Positions 6,405 through 14,647 of a stretch of DNA of 20,817 nucleotides are shown here, piece by piece (position 1 is the stretch's first letter; every line of letters starts with the position of its first letter). A model generated the notes under the pieces. That model was not told where the DNA came from and did no database searches. It saw only the letters and a program-made list of their open reading frames with translations. The position numbers and the translations under genes were made by a program. The stretch spans positions 1 through 20,817 of the forward strand of contig CAZWRV010000111.1 of assembly GCA_964636325.1 (NCBI GenBank), written 5' to 3'. The DNA comes from CAZWRV01 sp964636325. Its GTDB lineage: Bacteria > Verrucomicrobiota > Lentisphaeria > Victivallales > GWF2-50-93.

Positions 6405-7634
6405 TCAACTTTTCACCATCTCCATCACGATCTTCTCCCACTCGAAGATGTTCTGGGGGCGGCCGCAGCATGTGCTGATGTCCTTCAGCGTGATGTCGCA
6501 GGAGCATCCGTTCCTGGCGCAGGCGTCGAGGATGGTTCCGATTTCCTTGCGTAGTGCGGCGTGATCAAGCTTTTCGACCGCGACCGCCGCAGGATTCGGC
6601 TTGGATGAAAGGACATATTTCTTGCCTATCGCCTCCGCGGCCACATTCACGTCGGCCCATGGCGTTATGGATATCTTGCGGAGATTGGGGATTTTCGAGA
6701 CGATGTCGATCTTCCTGTCCAGCGGCTCGCAGCATCCGTAGTAGGAGAGGCCGCAGTCCGCGAGGTCGTCCTTTATATATTCGATGTCGAACTCGTCGTG
6801 CATCTCCTTCGAGACCGAAGCGAAGATCTGCGCGGCGCAGCGTCCCCAGACATCCTTGAGCCTCACATGTTCCCCGTCGAAGTCCTTGCCAGGAAGATCG
6901 CTTGCAAGAATCGGGGTGCAGTGCAGGCTGAGCGGATCATTGTCCAGGAGGCCGAGCGCCTCGAGCTGCCTCACGGTGTCCCATTGGACATCGTGGAGCT
7001 TCCTCACAGTCCTGTGCATGAATTCAGGACGTTCCGCCAGATCCATCAGCATGTTGGTGACGCCGCGGAAGACGGATATCTGATCCCATGTCCCGCTGCC
7101 CACGTAGTCGTGGCCTTTCAGCTTGACTGGCAGGATGTCGCCGACTGCGTCCGCCACGCGCTGATACCTGCGCATGGTCTCGTCCTTGTCGTATGTGACT
7201 GTCTGCCTGTGTATCTTCTCCAGATCATCCTCGGTGGCGAGCTGGTCGTGGTATTCGTGGGAGACGATGTTGTTGCGGGCGTCCGTTGCCAGGGTCTTCT
7301 CCTCGACGGATATCCCTATTCCCGAGTAGCGGCTCACCTTCCATACCGGCACGTAGGGCGGCAGGATCATGTCGGCGGGAAGATGCTTGGCCTTGTAGAT
7401 GGAGCTCCTGAAGAACCATTCGACGCCCTTGAGCTCGGGATCCTTGCAGAGCAGCGTCAGTTCATCGCCGATGTTCATCTCGCTCCAGGGCAGTTCGTCG
7501 ATCAGCACGACCGGACGGATCATTTTCAGATCGTTCACCGCCCTGTGCAGCTTCCGGTTCTCCATGAAGCGCTCCTGCTGCGACAGCAGAAAATATTCCC
7601 CGGCAAGCTTGCGAAGCACACTGATCTCGTCCAT
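6405..7634 (-). CDS. URO-D superfamily protein (uroporphyrinogen decarboxylase-like / MtaA-CmuA-like)
   Basis: About 409 residues with no signal peptide, so probably cytoplasmic. Two ATGs compete: AGGAG (7643-7647) is only 2 nt from ATG 7640 but 8 nt from ATG 7634, which favours 7634. The C-terminal half has URO-D-like TIM-barrel features: YGCCEPLD near residue 295, then NLRKISITPWADVNVAAEAIG and YVLSSKPNPA. Cys/His-rich spots (LHC near 238, GCC near 296, CSC and STCCGRP near the C-terminus) would suit metal or corrinoid-linked methyl transfer, as in MtaA/CmuA relatives. Genuine HemE features are not obvious, so haem synthesis is unlikely. The start is 20 bp past the stop of the 890-residue secreted protein gene, so the two are probably co-translated. 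The superfamily is fairly sure; the substrate is unknown. Confidence 0.85.
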   Translation of the reverse strand: MDEISVLRKLAGEYFLLSQQERFMENRKLHRAVNDLKMIRPVVLIDELPWSEMNIGDELTLLCKDPELKGVEWFFRSSIYKAKHLPADMILPPYVPVWKVSRYSGIGISVEEKTLATDARNNIVSHEYHDQLATEDDLEKIHRQTVTYDKDETMRRYQRVADAVGDILPVKLKGHDYVGSGTWDQISVFRGVTNMLMDLAERPEFMHRTVRKLHDVQWDTVRQLEALGLLDNDPLSLHCTPILASDLPGKDFDGEHVRLKDVWGRCAAQIFASVSKEMHDEFDIEYIKDDLADCGLSYYGCCEPLDRKIDIVSKIPNLRKISITPWADVNVAAEAIGKKYVLSSKPNPAAVAVEKLDHAALRKEIGTILDACARNGCSCDITLKDISTCCGRPQNIFEWEKIVMEMVKS

Positions 7635-7654
7635 TTCCATCGCTCCTGGCTGGC

Positions 7655-10327
7655 TTATTTTTTATAATCGATGTCGTTGACCGAATAGGTTACGAAAAAC
7701 GGCTGGTCGCCGCAGCCGAGACGCTTCTGGGGCATCCAATAGCAGTCGCCCGGCGCTTTGTCCTTTGTGCCGAACCAATATGCCTTGTAGGATGCGCTCT
7801 TCACCTGTCCGGCCGTCTCGGCGTCGTTATTCAGGATTGTCGCGTTGACGCTGGTCTCCTTGGTCTTCTTGATGGTGCTGTTCATGGCAAACTCGCCTTC
7901 AATCCCTGCGGTTGCTACATCGGCTATGCCTACGCCCACCTTGAAGTTCAGGTAAAATCCGGCGCTTATCGACTCGCCCACCAGCTGAGTCATCCTCAGC
8001 TTGGCGGTGGCGCCCGTGCCCCAGCGGGTGCTCTGCCCAAGATTCAGATAGCCGCAGGGATCGTCTTGTTTCGGAGGGACGGAGTAGCTTGTCAGATCGC
8101 CGTATGTCCGGCGGCTCGGGAAATAGCTGCTTGTAAAATAGGAGCGAGGAAAGCGCTGGGGCTGAATGCTCACGCCCTCGACATTGACCTGTGTCGTCAG
8201 GAAATTGCGGAAATTCCTGTAGTCGAGGTTCCCCCAGGCGGTCTGGTAGTTGAACTTGGTGCATCGTGTTTGAGGGACGAGGAAAAGGACCCATACGCTG
8301 TCGTTGTCCTCAGGGGACGAGGCGAATGCCAGCTCGACTCCGATGGTCTTGGTGATCTCCTGCGAGTATGCGGATGAAATCCCCGCGTGGAATTCGCCGC
8401 ACGGCCCCGGAAGAACCGGGGGGTCGACCGACACAAAGATTCCCGCTTTCCCGTTCAGCTCCCAGATCCTGGACTGCGAAGACGAATCGGTGAACAGGAG
8501 CTCCCCCTTCTTGTCGTTTTTCGGATCCGTGCTGTTGCAGAGCGGCGGGCCGCCGTCGATTACGCCCAGCACCGGGCAGTCCCACAGCCACTCGACAGGA
8601 TCCTTGTGGCTAAGGGTCGCCCAGTCAACGATGTCGCCGGGCGCCTGCGGTGTGACCGTCCCGAGGTCGGTGATGCTCCTTCCATATACATAGCTCCCAG
8701 TGGCAAAATAGGACCACATTATCATGTGGAAGTTGTTGTTTCCGTCCTTCCTCATGCTCACGGAGAGCCTGGGCGGTCTGTCCAGTGCAACAGGAAAGAC
8801 GAAGGGGAAATTAATCTTCTGAAAGAGATCCTTGCCCGCCTGTTGGTTTTCCGGATAATAACCGTATATGCGGAGTGATAAGAATGAGAAACCGGACGCT
8901 TTGTAAGTCATTGCCGCCGACCCGTCACCGCAGGAGATAAGGAACGGCTGATTATCGTTCAGGTCGTTTATCTTGGCGAATGTGTCCACTATGGAACTAT
9001 TGCTCTGATCGTCCTCAAAAAAGCCGTACCAAAGCTCGTTCTTCTGCCGCCAGGCCACTAGCGGCCGGGTGGCGTTCACCTTGGGGTTGAAGGCCATGCA
9101 GGCCGCCGGGCCGTAGACCAAATCGGATAACTGCAAGACACTTGAACTGCCGCCTGAATGCCATCTGGCATAGGCCATTCTGCTGTATTTCCACTGGTTC
9201 AGTATGCGGGAGCGGTGGAAGTATGGAGTGATTTCGGCCGTACGCACATAAAGATAGTTGTTTGCGTTTGCAAACACATACAGCAGATGCTTCTGCTGGT
9301 CATATACGGGGACAAAATCTCCGCTTGTAAGGCTGAAGTCGGCCGGCAGGCTGCATTGACGCCATATGTATGAGTCGGGATTGGCGACATTGCATCCGCC
9401 GTCGAGCTGGAGGCAGTTGAGGTTGCCGCCCTTGTTGAAAAACAGGTAAAGGCGGCCGTCCATGATAACCGGCCAGAGGCCCGTCATCCATAATGACTGT
9501 GTCCTGTTCTGAAGGTCGCTGTAATATATTTGACGGACTCCGTTGAAATCGACCTCGAAATGGGCCCACTCGTCCCTCCAGCCGGCGTAGAACATAATGC
9601 TGTGCCCTTGGTAGCTGATCTCATGGCAGTCGCCGCTGGCATAGACACTGCTTCTCCAGCTTTGCGCCTCGCCGAGGAGCTGTGCCGGCCTGTCCATTTT
9701 GACAAGGTTCTCATGGCTGAACGAGCCCAGCGAGTTCACAACCCTTACCGAGAGGCTGTCGTTGTTTTCCATACCCTTGGGTATGAGGCATTCAATTGAA
9801 TCGTCGTCCCAATCCAATATGCTGCAAGCCTTCTCCTTGCCGTCGGGTCCGGAAACGAAGACTTTCCCCTTTTTGCCGCCGAAGCCGTCGCCCTCAAGCG
9901 TGAATGTCCTGCCCCGCTTGCCGTTCGAGCCGGCGACATAATGCAGCAGCCCATATGGAAGATCGACGTAGTCGTCAGGAGTGAAAGGCACCTCATCCAG
10001 AACCATCGCAATAAGTTCGAACGCCTGGGGGAGATCTGATACTTCCCCGCTTTTTTCGATCACCTGCATATCATATTTTGCGCCAAGGGCCTTCAGTTTT
10101 CTCGGAGTCCTGGCAGTTATGCTCGTGGCCGTCCATTTCTTCACCAGGCATGGCTCCCCACCGAGGGTGACCTTGCCCTTTTTCAGCCCGAAGTCCTGCC
10201 CTTCAATCACGATTTCGGCCTCCTGGCCTCCTTGTTTGGGTGTGCAGGTCAGAGTGTCTGCAGCAAGCATCATAGGGAGCCCGAAAGCCAGAGAGGCGGC
10301 CAGCAGACGCGAAAAGAACTGTTTCAT
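7655..10327 (-). CDS. large secreted protein with two IPT/TIG domains and an unrecognised C-terminal region
   Basis: 890 residues from the ATG at 10327, which has an AAAGG-type site just upstream and opens a clear signal peptide (MKQFFSRLLAASLAFGLPMM, cleaved near LAA/D). The frame is open to 10462 but that extension has no such features. IPT/TIG-like domains cover about 25-108 (VIEGQDFGLKKGKVTLGG) and 112-215 (LEGDGFGGKKGKVFVSG). Residues about 220-640 contain repeated short beta-rich segments with WR, LYLFF and LYVF patches, compatible with a propeller, but no family is recognised. The last 200 residues have alternating Thr/Ser/Gly and hydrophobic stretches and a YKAYWFGTKD segment. It is probably exported and surface-bound, perhaps polysaccharide-binding. 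It is upstream of and tightly linked to the URO-D-like gene. Confidence 0.85.
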   Translation of the reverse strand: MKQFFSRLLAASLAFGLPMMLAADTLTCTPKQGGQEAEIVIEGQDFGLKKGKVTLGGEPCLVKKWTATSITARTPRKLKALGAKYDMQVIEKSGEVSDLPQAFELIAMVLDEVPFTPDDYVDLPYGLLHYVAGSNGKRGRTFTLEGDGFGGKKGKVFVSGPDGKEKACSILDWDDDSIECLIPKGMENNDSLSVRVVNSLGSFSHENLVKMDRPAQLLGEAQSWRSSVYASGDCHEISYQGHSIMFYAGWRDEWAHFEVDFNGVRQIYYSDLQNRTQSLWMTGLWPVIMDGRLYLFFNKGGNLNCLQLDGGCNVANPDSYIWRQCSLPADFSLTSGDFVPVYDQQKHLLYVFANANNYLYVRTAEITPYFHRSRILNQWKYSRMAYARWHSGGSSSVLQLSDLVYGPAACMAFNPKVNATRPLVAWRQKNELWYGFFEDDQSNSSIVDTFAKINDLNDNQPFLISCGDGSAAMTYKASGFSFLSLRIYGYYPENQQAGKDLFQKINFPFVFPVALDRPPRLSVSMRKDGNNNFHMIMWSYFATGSYVYGRSITDLGTVTPQAPGDIVDWATLSHKDPVEWLWDCPVLGVIDGGPPLCNSTDPKNDKKGELLFTDSSSQSRIWELNGKAGIFVSVDPPVLPGPCGEFHAGISSAYSQEITKTIGVELAFASSPEDNDSVWVLFLVPQTRCTKFNYQTAWGNLDYRNFRNFLTTQVNVEGVSIQPQRFPRSYFTSSYFPSRRTYGDLTSYSVPPKQDDPCGYLNLGQSTRWGTGATAKLRMTQLVGESISAGFYLNFKVGVGIADVATAGIEGEFAMNSTIKKTKETSVNATILNNDAETAGQVKSASYKAYWFGTKDKAPGDCYWMPQKRLGCGDQPFFVTYSVNDIDYKK

Positions 10328-10478
10328 AATCCCTTTCTGTGCGAGGGGGTGGAGATAATAATCAATGCTGATAAATCCCCATAAGGTAAAGGAAACCGAA
10401 GTAAGAATCAAGGAATTCCCGTGAAAAAGTGCAGCCATGCGGAACTGTTGTCTCAGGCGCAAAAGCAGATGGCAAAAG

Positions 10479-11636
10479 TCACCGTGCGCGGAGCCGCCGA
10501 TAGATCACTTCCAAACGGACAATGCTTTCGGAAAGGAGGAATTTCTCTTTTATCTTCAGGCACCCGTTCACGGCCAGCTTTTCGCGGAGGCCGCGATCTT
10601 CGCGGAGCTTCATTATCGCGTCGGCCAGGGCAGGGGGATTTAACGGCGGTACAAGAAGCCCGGAAACTCCGTCCTCTATTATCTCATCCACTCCGCCGAC
10701 GGAACTTGCGACGACAGGAATTTTCATCGCCATCGCCTCGAGCAAGGTATAAGGGCAGGCCTCCCAGAGCGACGGCAGGACGAGGCAGTCGAACATGGCG
10801 TAATAGTCCGCGACATTCTCATCCTGCTCGAAGAAATGGAAACAGCCTTCGGCCTTCGCACGGGCAACACGTTCCTTAATTTCATTTTTCAGTTCGCCGT
10901 CGCCGACCAGGGCGAAATGGATTGCTCTCATTCCCTCCGGCAGCGCCGCGGCCGCGTCCAGCAGTATCGCGTGTCCCTTCTGCGGCATGAAGCGTCCGAC
11001 CATGCCCGCAAGGAAGACGTCCTCCGGGATTCCCGCCTTTTCCCTGAGAGTCTTCTTTTTAACGGCATCAACAGGCTGCCACAGTTCGGGTTCGATGCCG
11101 TTGACGTTCACGACCGAGTTTTCATCGTTGAAGAGCTTATGTTTCAGCGCAACCGCCTTTTCCGAACCGCTCACGGCGATCAGCATGTCAGTCCATCCAG
11201 CGGCGATTTTCTCCAGTGCGAGATAGAATTTCCTCCTAAGATTTCCAACGCCCATTTCGAACGGGAAGACGTGCGGAGTATGTGCGATCTTCGCAGTTCC
11301 GGCCAGCCTGGCCGCGGCCCGGCCGATGAATCCCGCCTTGCTGCTGTGCGTGTGGACGATGGCCGGCTTCTCCCGTCTTATCGCAGCGGCCATCCTGAAG
11401 ATCGCAATGATATCCGACAACGGAGAAATTTCTCTATCCATTTGGAACATTTCGACTTTTATGCCGCGTCTCCTGAAGACTTCGATGTCGTTCAGGAAGG
11501 CCGGATCGCGCCTGGTCGAACAGAAGAGGACGGTCTCAAATCGCGCCGGATCCAGATGTGTGAGAATCTGGCCGACGTGGCGTCGCGTGCCGCCGGCCGT
11601 GGCTTCCAGGACAAAGAGTATCCGTATCTTATCCAT
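10479..11636 (-). CDS. GT4-family glycosyltransferase
   Basis: 385 residues in the two-domain GT-B layout. The N-terminal half has LFVLEATAGGTRRHV (glycine-rich start), HTHSSKAGFIGRAAA near 95-110 and HTPHVFPFE near 119-127. The C-terminal half has the GRFMPQKG hinge (214-221), ALVGDGELK (242-250) and the E-x7-E motif at Glu292 and Glu300 (EACPYTLLE), followed by PVVASSVGGVDEIIEDGVSGLLV. GT4 enzymes move a sugar from a nucleotide or lipid donor to an acceptor on the cytoplasmic face of the membrane. With the flippase and two other GT4 genes upstream it fits assembly of a surface polysaccharide. The sugar is not predictable. A 136-bp inverted repeat separates it from the flippase gene, which could weaken or modulate read-through. 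Confidence 0.93.
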   Translation of the reverse strand: MDKIRILFVLEATAGGTRRHVGQILTHLDPARFETVLFCSTRRDPAFLNDIEVFRRRGIKVEMFQMDREISPLSDIIAIFRMAAAIRREKPAIVHTHSSKAGFIGRAAARLAGTAKIAHTPHVFPFEMGVGNLRRKFYLALEKIAAGWTDMLIAVSGSEKAVALKHKLFNDENSVVNVNGIEPELWQPVDAVKKKTLREKAGIPEDVFLAGMVGRFMPQKGHAILLDAAAALPEGMRAIHFALVGDGELKNEIKERVARAKAEGCFHFFEQDENVADYYAMFDCLVLPSLWEACPYTLLEAMAMKIPVVASSVGGVDEIIEDGVSGLLVPPLNPPALADAIMKLREDRGLREKLAVNGCLKIKEKFLLSESIVRLEVIYRRLRAR

Positions 11637-11684
11637 TGTTTCCCGGATCTTAATGGCCCTGTCGTATATGCTTGGCGCTTATAT

Positions 11685-11820
11685 AAATTCCAAGCCTCCA
11701 AGTACCAAATTCCAAATAAACTATCAAATCTCAAATTTCAATATCCAAACTCTGAGACGCCTCGTTTGGAACTTGTAAATTGTAAATTATTTGTGATTTG
11801 GAATTTGGAGCTTGGAATTT
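11685..11820. repeat. 136-bp imperfect inverted repeat between flippase and glycosyltransferase genes
   Basis: Three nested arm pairs are exact: AAATTCCAAG (11685-11694) with CTTGGAATTT (11811-11820); CCAAATTCCAAAT (11705-11717) with ATTTGGAATTTGG (11796-11808); TCCAAAC (11744-11750) with GTTTGGA (11764-11770). The arms consist of CAAATTCC-type short repeats. The outer arm touches the stop codon of the flippase gene. In RNA this would be one long hairpin, able to stall or terminate transcription or protect a 3' end. Confidence 0.7.
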
Positions 11821-13445
11821 TAGGCGCGGGCGCGGCCCGCTTTGCCTTTCAGCTTTGCAATCCCCCACTTCCAGATTTCTGCGGGCTCGTGGATTTTAAG
11901 CAGGAATGTCCCCGCCAGGAATACGGCTGCGGCGGCCGAGATGCCGAAGGCCAGCTTGATCATCAAGGGCATCTTCCCTGCGGGAACGCCAAGCGAGGCG
12001 TCGAAGCCGTGGAACGCGGCCCAGGTCGCCCCGGCGGCCAGCAGGCTTACCACGGCCAGGCGTATTCCGAAGCTGAGGCTCTCCTTCCATCTGAACATCG
12101 GAACCGCGCGCTTCAGGAATCCGAGCAGGATCGCCGTCTTTAAAAATCTGCAGAACACATAGCCCAGCGCGATGATCGCGAGCGCCGTCGCCCCTTTCGC
12201 TCCAAACTTTATGATCCCAAGATAGCTGATAAGAATCGACAGCGCCGAAGTGCTTATTCCTATGGTCGTGATCAGGTAAGTCTGCTTCCTGGCGAAGAAC
12301 GCCTGCATAAGCAGCATCTCCATGCCGTATGCGGGCAGAACCAACGTGTAGCAGGCCATCGATATCCCCGCAAGCTGCGCGTCCTCCGCGGAAAACTTGC
12401 CCAGCACGAGGAGCTTGACCAGCTCCGGCGAAAAGACGACGAACACCAGCGAGACCGGGACGAGCAGCACCAGCAGCATCCTTCCCGAGACAGTCAGTAT
12501 CTCTCCGAGTTTCTCCTTGTTGTCCTTCGAAACAAGCTCGCAGAAGAACGGGAACATCGCGATGGACAGCGTGTATGGGATGATCAATCCCAGTCCCTGG
12601 AAGAGCTTCCGGCCGTATGCGTTGGCCTTGATGAGGCCGTCAGAGTCCAGATAGCTCAAAACGGTTATGTTGTTGTAGAAGTCCCTCGCTTTAGCAAAAA
12701 CTATCCCCACGAAGAGCGGCAGCATCAATATCAGCATCGCCTTGAACGTCGGATTCCCAATCTGCATCGAAGGCCTGAAAAAGTGAAGCTGCCGCAACAA
12801 CCCGATCAGGTGCGTAAGAAGCTTTGTGACGCTTCCCACCACCACTCCGAATACCAGCGCCTGCCAGGTGAAGCCAAGCAGTTTAACGCCGACGACTACT
12901 GACACGAGCACGAACGCCTTCCACACTGCGTCGCCGAACGCCGCCAGGAAGAACTTCTTGTATCCGTTGAGGAGGATGTATGTAGTCGAGGCAAGAGAGA
13001 GGCATATAAGCGCAGGCGCCATGAGCCGAACCCCCTTCACCGCCATCTCGAAATGCTCCTTCTTCCTGCCAGCGTCGAAATAAGTGATCCAGCGGGTTAG
13101 CGTTTCAGGGAAGAGAAAGAGGATCAGGACAGTAATCAGAAGTATGATCGCCTGGCATGTGAGCAATGTGTCGGCCAGCAGCCAGGCGTCCGACTCCGAC
13201 TTCTTCTCCTTCTCCTCGATGAAGAGCGGCAGGAATGCGGGACCGATCAGCTCCTCGCCTATCAGGAAAAGGCTGAAGATGACTCCGTCGAACGCGAAGC
13301 CGTATAGCGCCTCCCATTCGACGGTCTCGGTCACCCCGCCGATGACGAAAAACTGGAGGAACCCGACAAGCTTCCAGCACAGATGCGCGGCAAGCACAGC
13401 GAAGCTCGCGCTGATTATCCGTTCGCCTATTGTCTTAGATGCCAT
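11820..13445 (-). CDS. MurJ/MVF-family lipid-linked oligosaccharide flippase
   Basis: 541 residues, almost wholly hydrophobic, with about 12-14 membrane segments and a basic C-terminal tail (KLKGKAGRARA). The MVF-type order is visible: an N-terminal pair with GEELIGPAFLPLF near 66-78, the charged loop EEKEKKSES, then repeated helix pairs such as NAYGRKLFQGLGLIIPY and QAFFARKQTYLITTIG. Family members flip undecaprenyl-linked precursors across the inner membrane. AGGAAGG lies 4 nt before the ATG, confirming the start. Placed among GT4 genes, it more likely exports a surface-polysaccharide unit than lipid II, but a genuine MurJ role cannot be excluded. It starts 14 bp after the nucleotidyltransferase gene stop, so the accessory pair upstream may drive its transcription. 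Confidence 0.88.
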   Translation of the reverse strand: MASKTIGERIISASFAVLAAHLCWKLVGFLQFFVIGGVTETVEWEALYGFAFDGVIFSLFLIGEELIGPAFLPLFIEEKEKKSESDAWLLADTLLTCQAIILLITVLILFLFPETLTRWITYFDAGRKKEHFEMAVKGVRLMAPALICLSLASTTYILLNGYKKFFLAAFGDAVWKAFVLVSVVVGVKLLGFTWQALVFGVVVGSVTKLLTHLIGLLRQLHFFRPSMQIGNPTFKAMLILMLPLFVGIVFAKARDFYNNITVLSYLDSDGLIKANAYGRKLFQGLGLIIPYTLSIAMFPFFCELVSKDNKEKLGEILTVSGRMLLVLLVPVSLVFVVFSPELVKLLVLGKFSAEDAQLAGISMACYTLVLPAYGMEMLLMQAFFARKQTYLITTIGISTSALSILISYLGIIKFGAKGATALAIIALGYVFCRFLKTAILLGFLKRAVPMFRWKESLSFGIRLAVVSLLAAGATWAAFHGFDASLGVPAGKMPLMIKLAFGISAAAAVFLAGTFLLKIHEPAEIWKWGIAKLKGKAGRARA

Positions 13446-13459
13446 AAAACCTTCCTGGC

Positions 13460-14206
13460 CTATTCCGGCAGAGCCCTTGACAACCGATTTGTCAGGAATG
13501 TATGCAGCTTGTTTGAAGAGACAGGGTTCAGCTCTGAAAAGATCCCGCGACCGGAGATGCCAAGTTTTTTCAAGACCTTTCGCGCCTTGGATGATGTTAA
13601 AACGGCAAGAAGGAACTTTATAAGGTTTAACATGTCGCGTTCGCTGACTCTTCCGTCGGCCGCCGATGCATGGATGTCCGCCAGATATGCCGGAAGCAAC
13701 AGCGCGAGAATGCGGACATGGCGCACGTCCTGGCGTCCCGCCTGCGCCAGGTCGGCGACATTTGAAATCTTGGCCTTCAACAAGGCAATTGGACCTGGCA
13801 CGCGGACTGTGGCCTTATCTTCGCCTAGGACAAAGGTGTAGGCAGGCTGGCGGAGTTCCTCATTGGAGATGCCATGGACGTGGTTCAACACCTCAACCGG
13901 CAAGGGGCGCCCGTCCGTGCCCTTGGCGATGGCAACACCAATCTCGTTGCTGGGCGGCCTCATCGGGAAAAATTGCGGCCTGACACCCGCGAAAGCGGCT
14001 ATTTCGGAGAGAGTTTCCCGATTGCCAAGGACATCGAGATCCCTCGACACGAACGGCGCCATTGCAGACGTCCGATCACGGTAGTACAGCGCCCATAGAT
14101 TCACTGCCTGTCCGCCCACCAGGAAAAGTTGCGCGCCGCTTGCCAGAACCGGAGCAAAATCTTCCGGCGCGTGATCGCCGCAGTCGGATGCTTTGTCAAT
14201 CGGCAT
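13460..14206 (-). CDS. nucleotidyltransferase-fold protein, AbiEii/MNT-like (possible toxin)
   Basis: 248 residues. The nucleotidyltransferase signature is visible as LVGGQAVNLWA (residues 29-39, the GG motif) followed by SRDLDVLG (54-61, the D-x-D metal ligands at Asp56 and Asp58). A third acidic residue may be Glu105 in PVEVLN. PGPIALLKAKISNV at 138-150 matches the helix that follows the active site in AbiEii-type proteins. The rest is helical, without a recognised domain. It overlaps the upstream small gene by 11 bp, which indicates coupled translation, typical of toxin-antitoxin and AbiE pairs. In type IV AbiE systems the NTase is the toxin; here that role is inference from fold and pairing. 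It sits within a polysaccharide cluster to which it has no obvious functional link. Confidence 0.78.
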   Translation of the reverse strand: MPIDKASDCGDHAPEDFAPVLASGAQLFLVGGQAVNLWALYYRDRTSAMAPFVSRDLDVLGNRETLSEIAAFAGVRPQFFPMRPPSNEIGVAIAKGTDGRPLPVEVLNHVHGISNEELRQPAYTFVLGEDKATVRVPGPIALLKAKISNVADLAQAGRQDVRHVRILALLLPAYLADIHASAADGRVSERDMLNLIKFLLAVLTSSKARKVLKKLGISGRGIFSELNPVSSNKLHTFLTNRLSRALPE

Positions 14207-14588
14207 GGCCCCGTTCCAATTCTAATATTCGTATCTTGCAGCCAGGGGCAACGACTGAGTTGCGGGTTTCCACCGCATTAGGACTGGCCAGTTCAAGATC
14301 TATGAGAAGGCTGTCAAACTCGCGCTGGTTGCGCTTGAAGCGGGCCAGCTGCGCTCTGGATGAAAACTGCCTGGGCTGCCTGGGGGCGAATCGGATGACC
14401 GCGTCCCGAAGACGTTCTGCATGAACCGGATTGGCCGCCCGTGCCTTGATCAAGGCACGCACGGCCTGACGTAGGAGCGCCATGGACGTCGTGCCTTCAT
14501 GCCGGGCTATCTCTGACAAGGCGGCAAGCACAGCCCTGTGCTCCGCCAGGCTCTGTCGGCGCTTTGTCCCTGCGAGCTGATTCGGCAT
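14196..14588 (-). CDS. small helical protein paired with the nucleotidyltransferase (putative antitoxin or regulator)
   Basis: 130 residues, basic, family not recognised. Residues 12-55 (LAEHRAVLAALSEIARHEG, then TSMALLRQAVRALIKA) are strongly helical and could form an HTH or ribbon-helix-helix-like DNA-binding unit. Residues 65-95 are rich in Arg/Gln/Phe. Its end overlaps the nucleotidyltransferase gene by 11 bp. Upstream lies a weak promoter whose predicted start falls in a perfect 13-bp palindrome, the arrangement expected for an autorepressed antitoxin gene. A weak GAGAG precedes the ATG. It is shorter than usual AbiEi antitoxins (about 200 residues or more), so a novel pairing is possible. 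Confidence 0.65.
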   Translation of the reverse strand: MPNQLAGTKRRQSLAEHRAVLAALSEIARHEGTTSMALLRQAVRALIKARAANPVHAERLRDAVIRFAPRQPRQFSSRAQLARFKRNQREFDSLLIDLELASPNAVETRNSVVAPGCKIRILELERGHAD

Positions 14589-14602
14589 AAGTCTCTCATC
14601 TG

Positions 14603-14615
14603 GGTTGATTCAACC
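14603..14615. promoter_or_regulatory. palindromic candidate operator
   Basis: GGTTGA-T-TCAACC is a perfect 6-1-6 palindrome that ends 15 bp before the start codon of the putative antitoxin gene. It overlaps the predicted transcription start of that gene. Autorepression through this site is inferred. The half-site GGTTGA also occurs in the BIME-like hairpin 3 elsewhere in the window, so a repeat relic is the alternative. Confidence 0.45.
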
Positions 14616-14619
14616 TTTT

Positions 14620-14647
14620 AGCATAACGCCTTCAAAGAGTTTTGCAA
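14620..14647 (-). promoter_or_regulatory. candidate sigma-70 promoter of the putative toxin-antitoxin pair
   Basis: On the minus strand, TTGCAA (14647-14642; 4/6 match) and TATGCT (14625-14620; 4/6 match) are 16 bp apart. The predicted start is near 14613, within the palindrome. The -35 lies in the Cache-gene remnant, so the promoter may have arisen at an insertion junction. Confidence 0.4.

Noticed and set aside
6798..7667. Plus-strand open frame of 289 codons opposite the URO-D-like gene
   Set aside because: No recognisable motifs; the opposite strand encodes a coherent protein with a ribosome-binding site.
10836..12143. Long plus-strand open frame of 435 codons opposite the glycosyltransferase and flippase genes
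   Set aside because: It is the complement of well-recognised minus-strand genes, crosses the inverted repeat between them, and its translation has no family-like motifs.
13460..14588. NTase pair called outright as AbiE phage defence
   Set aside because: The partner lacks recognisable AbiEi features and is too short, so only an NTase pair with a possible toxin-antitoxin role is claimed.
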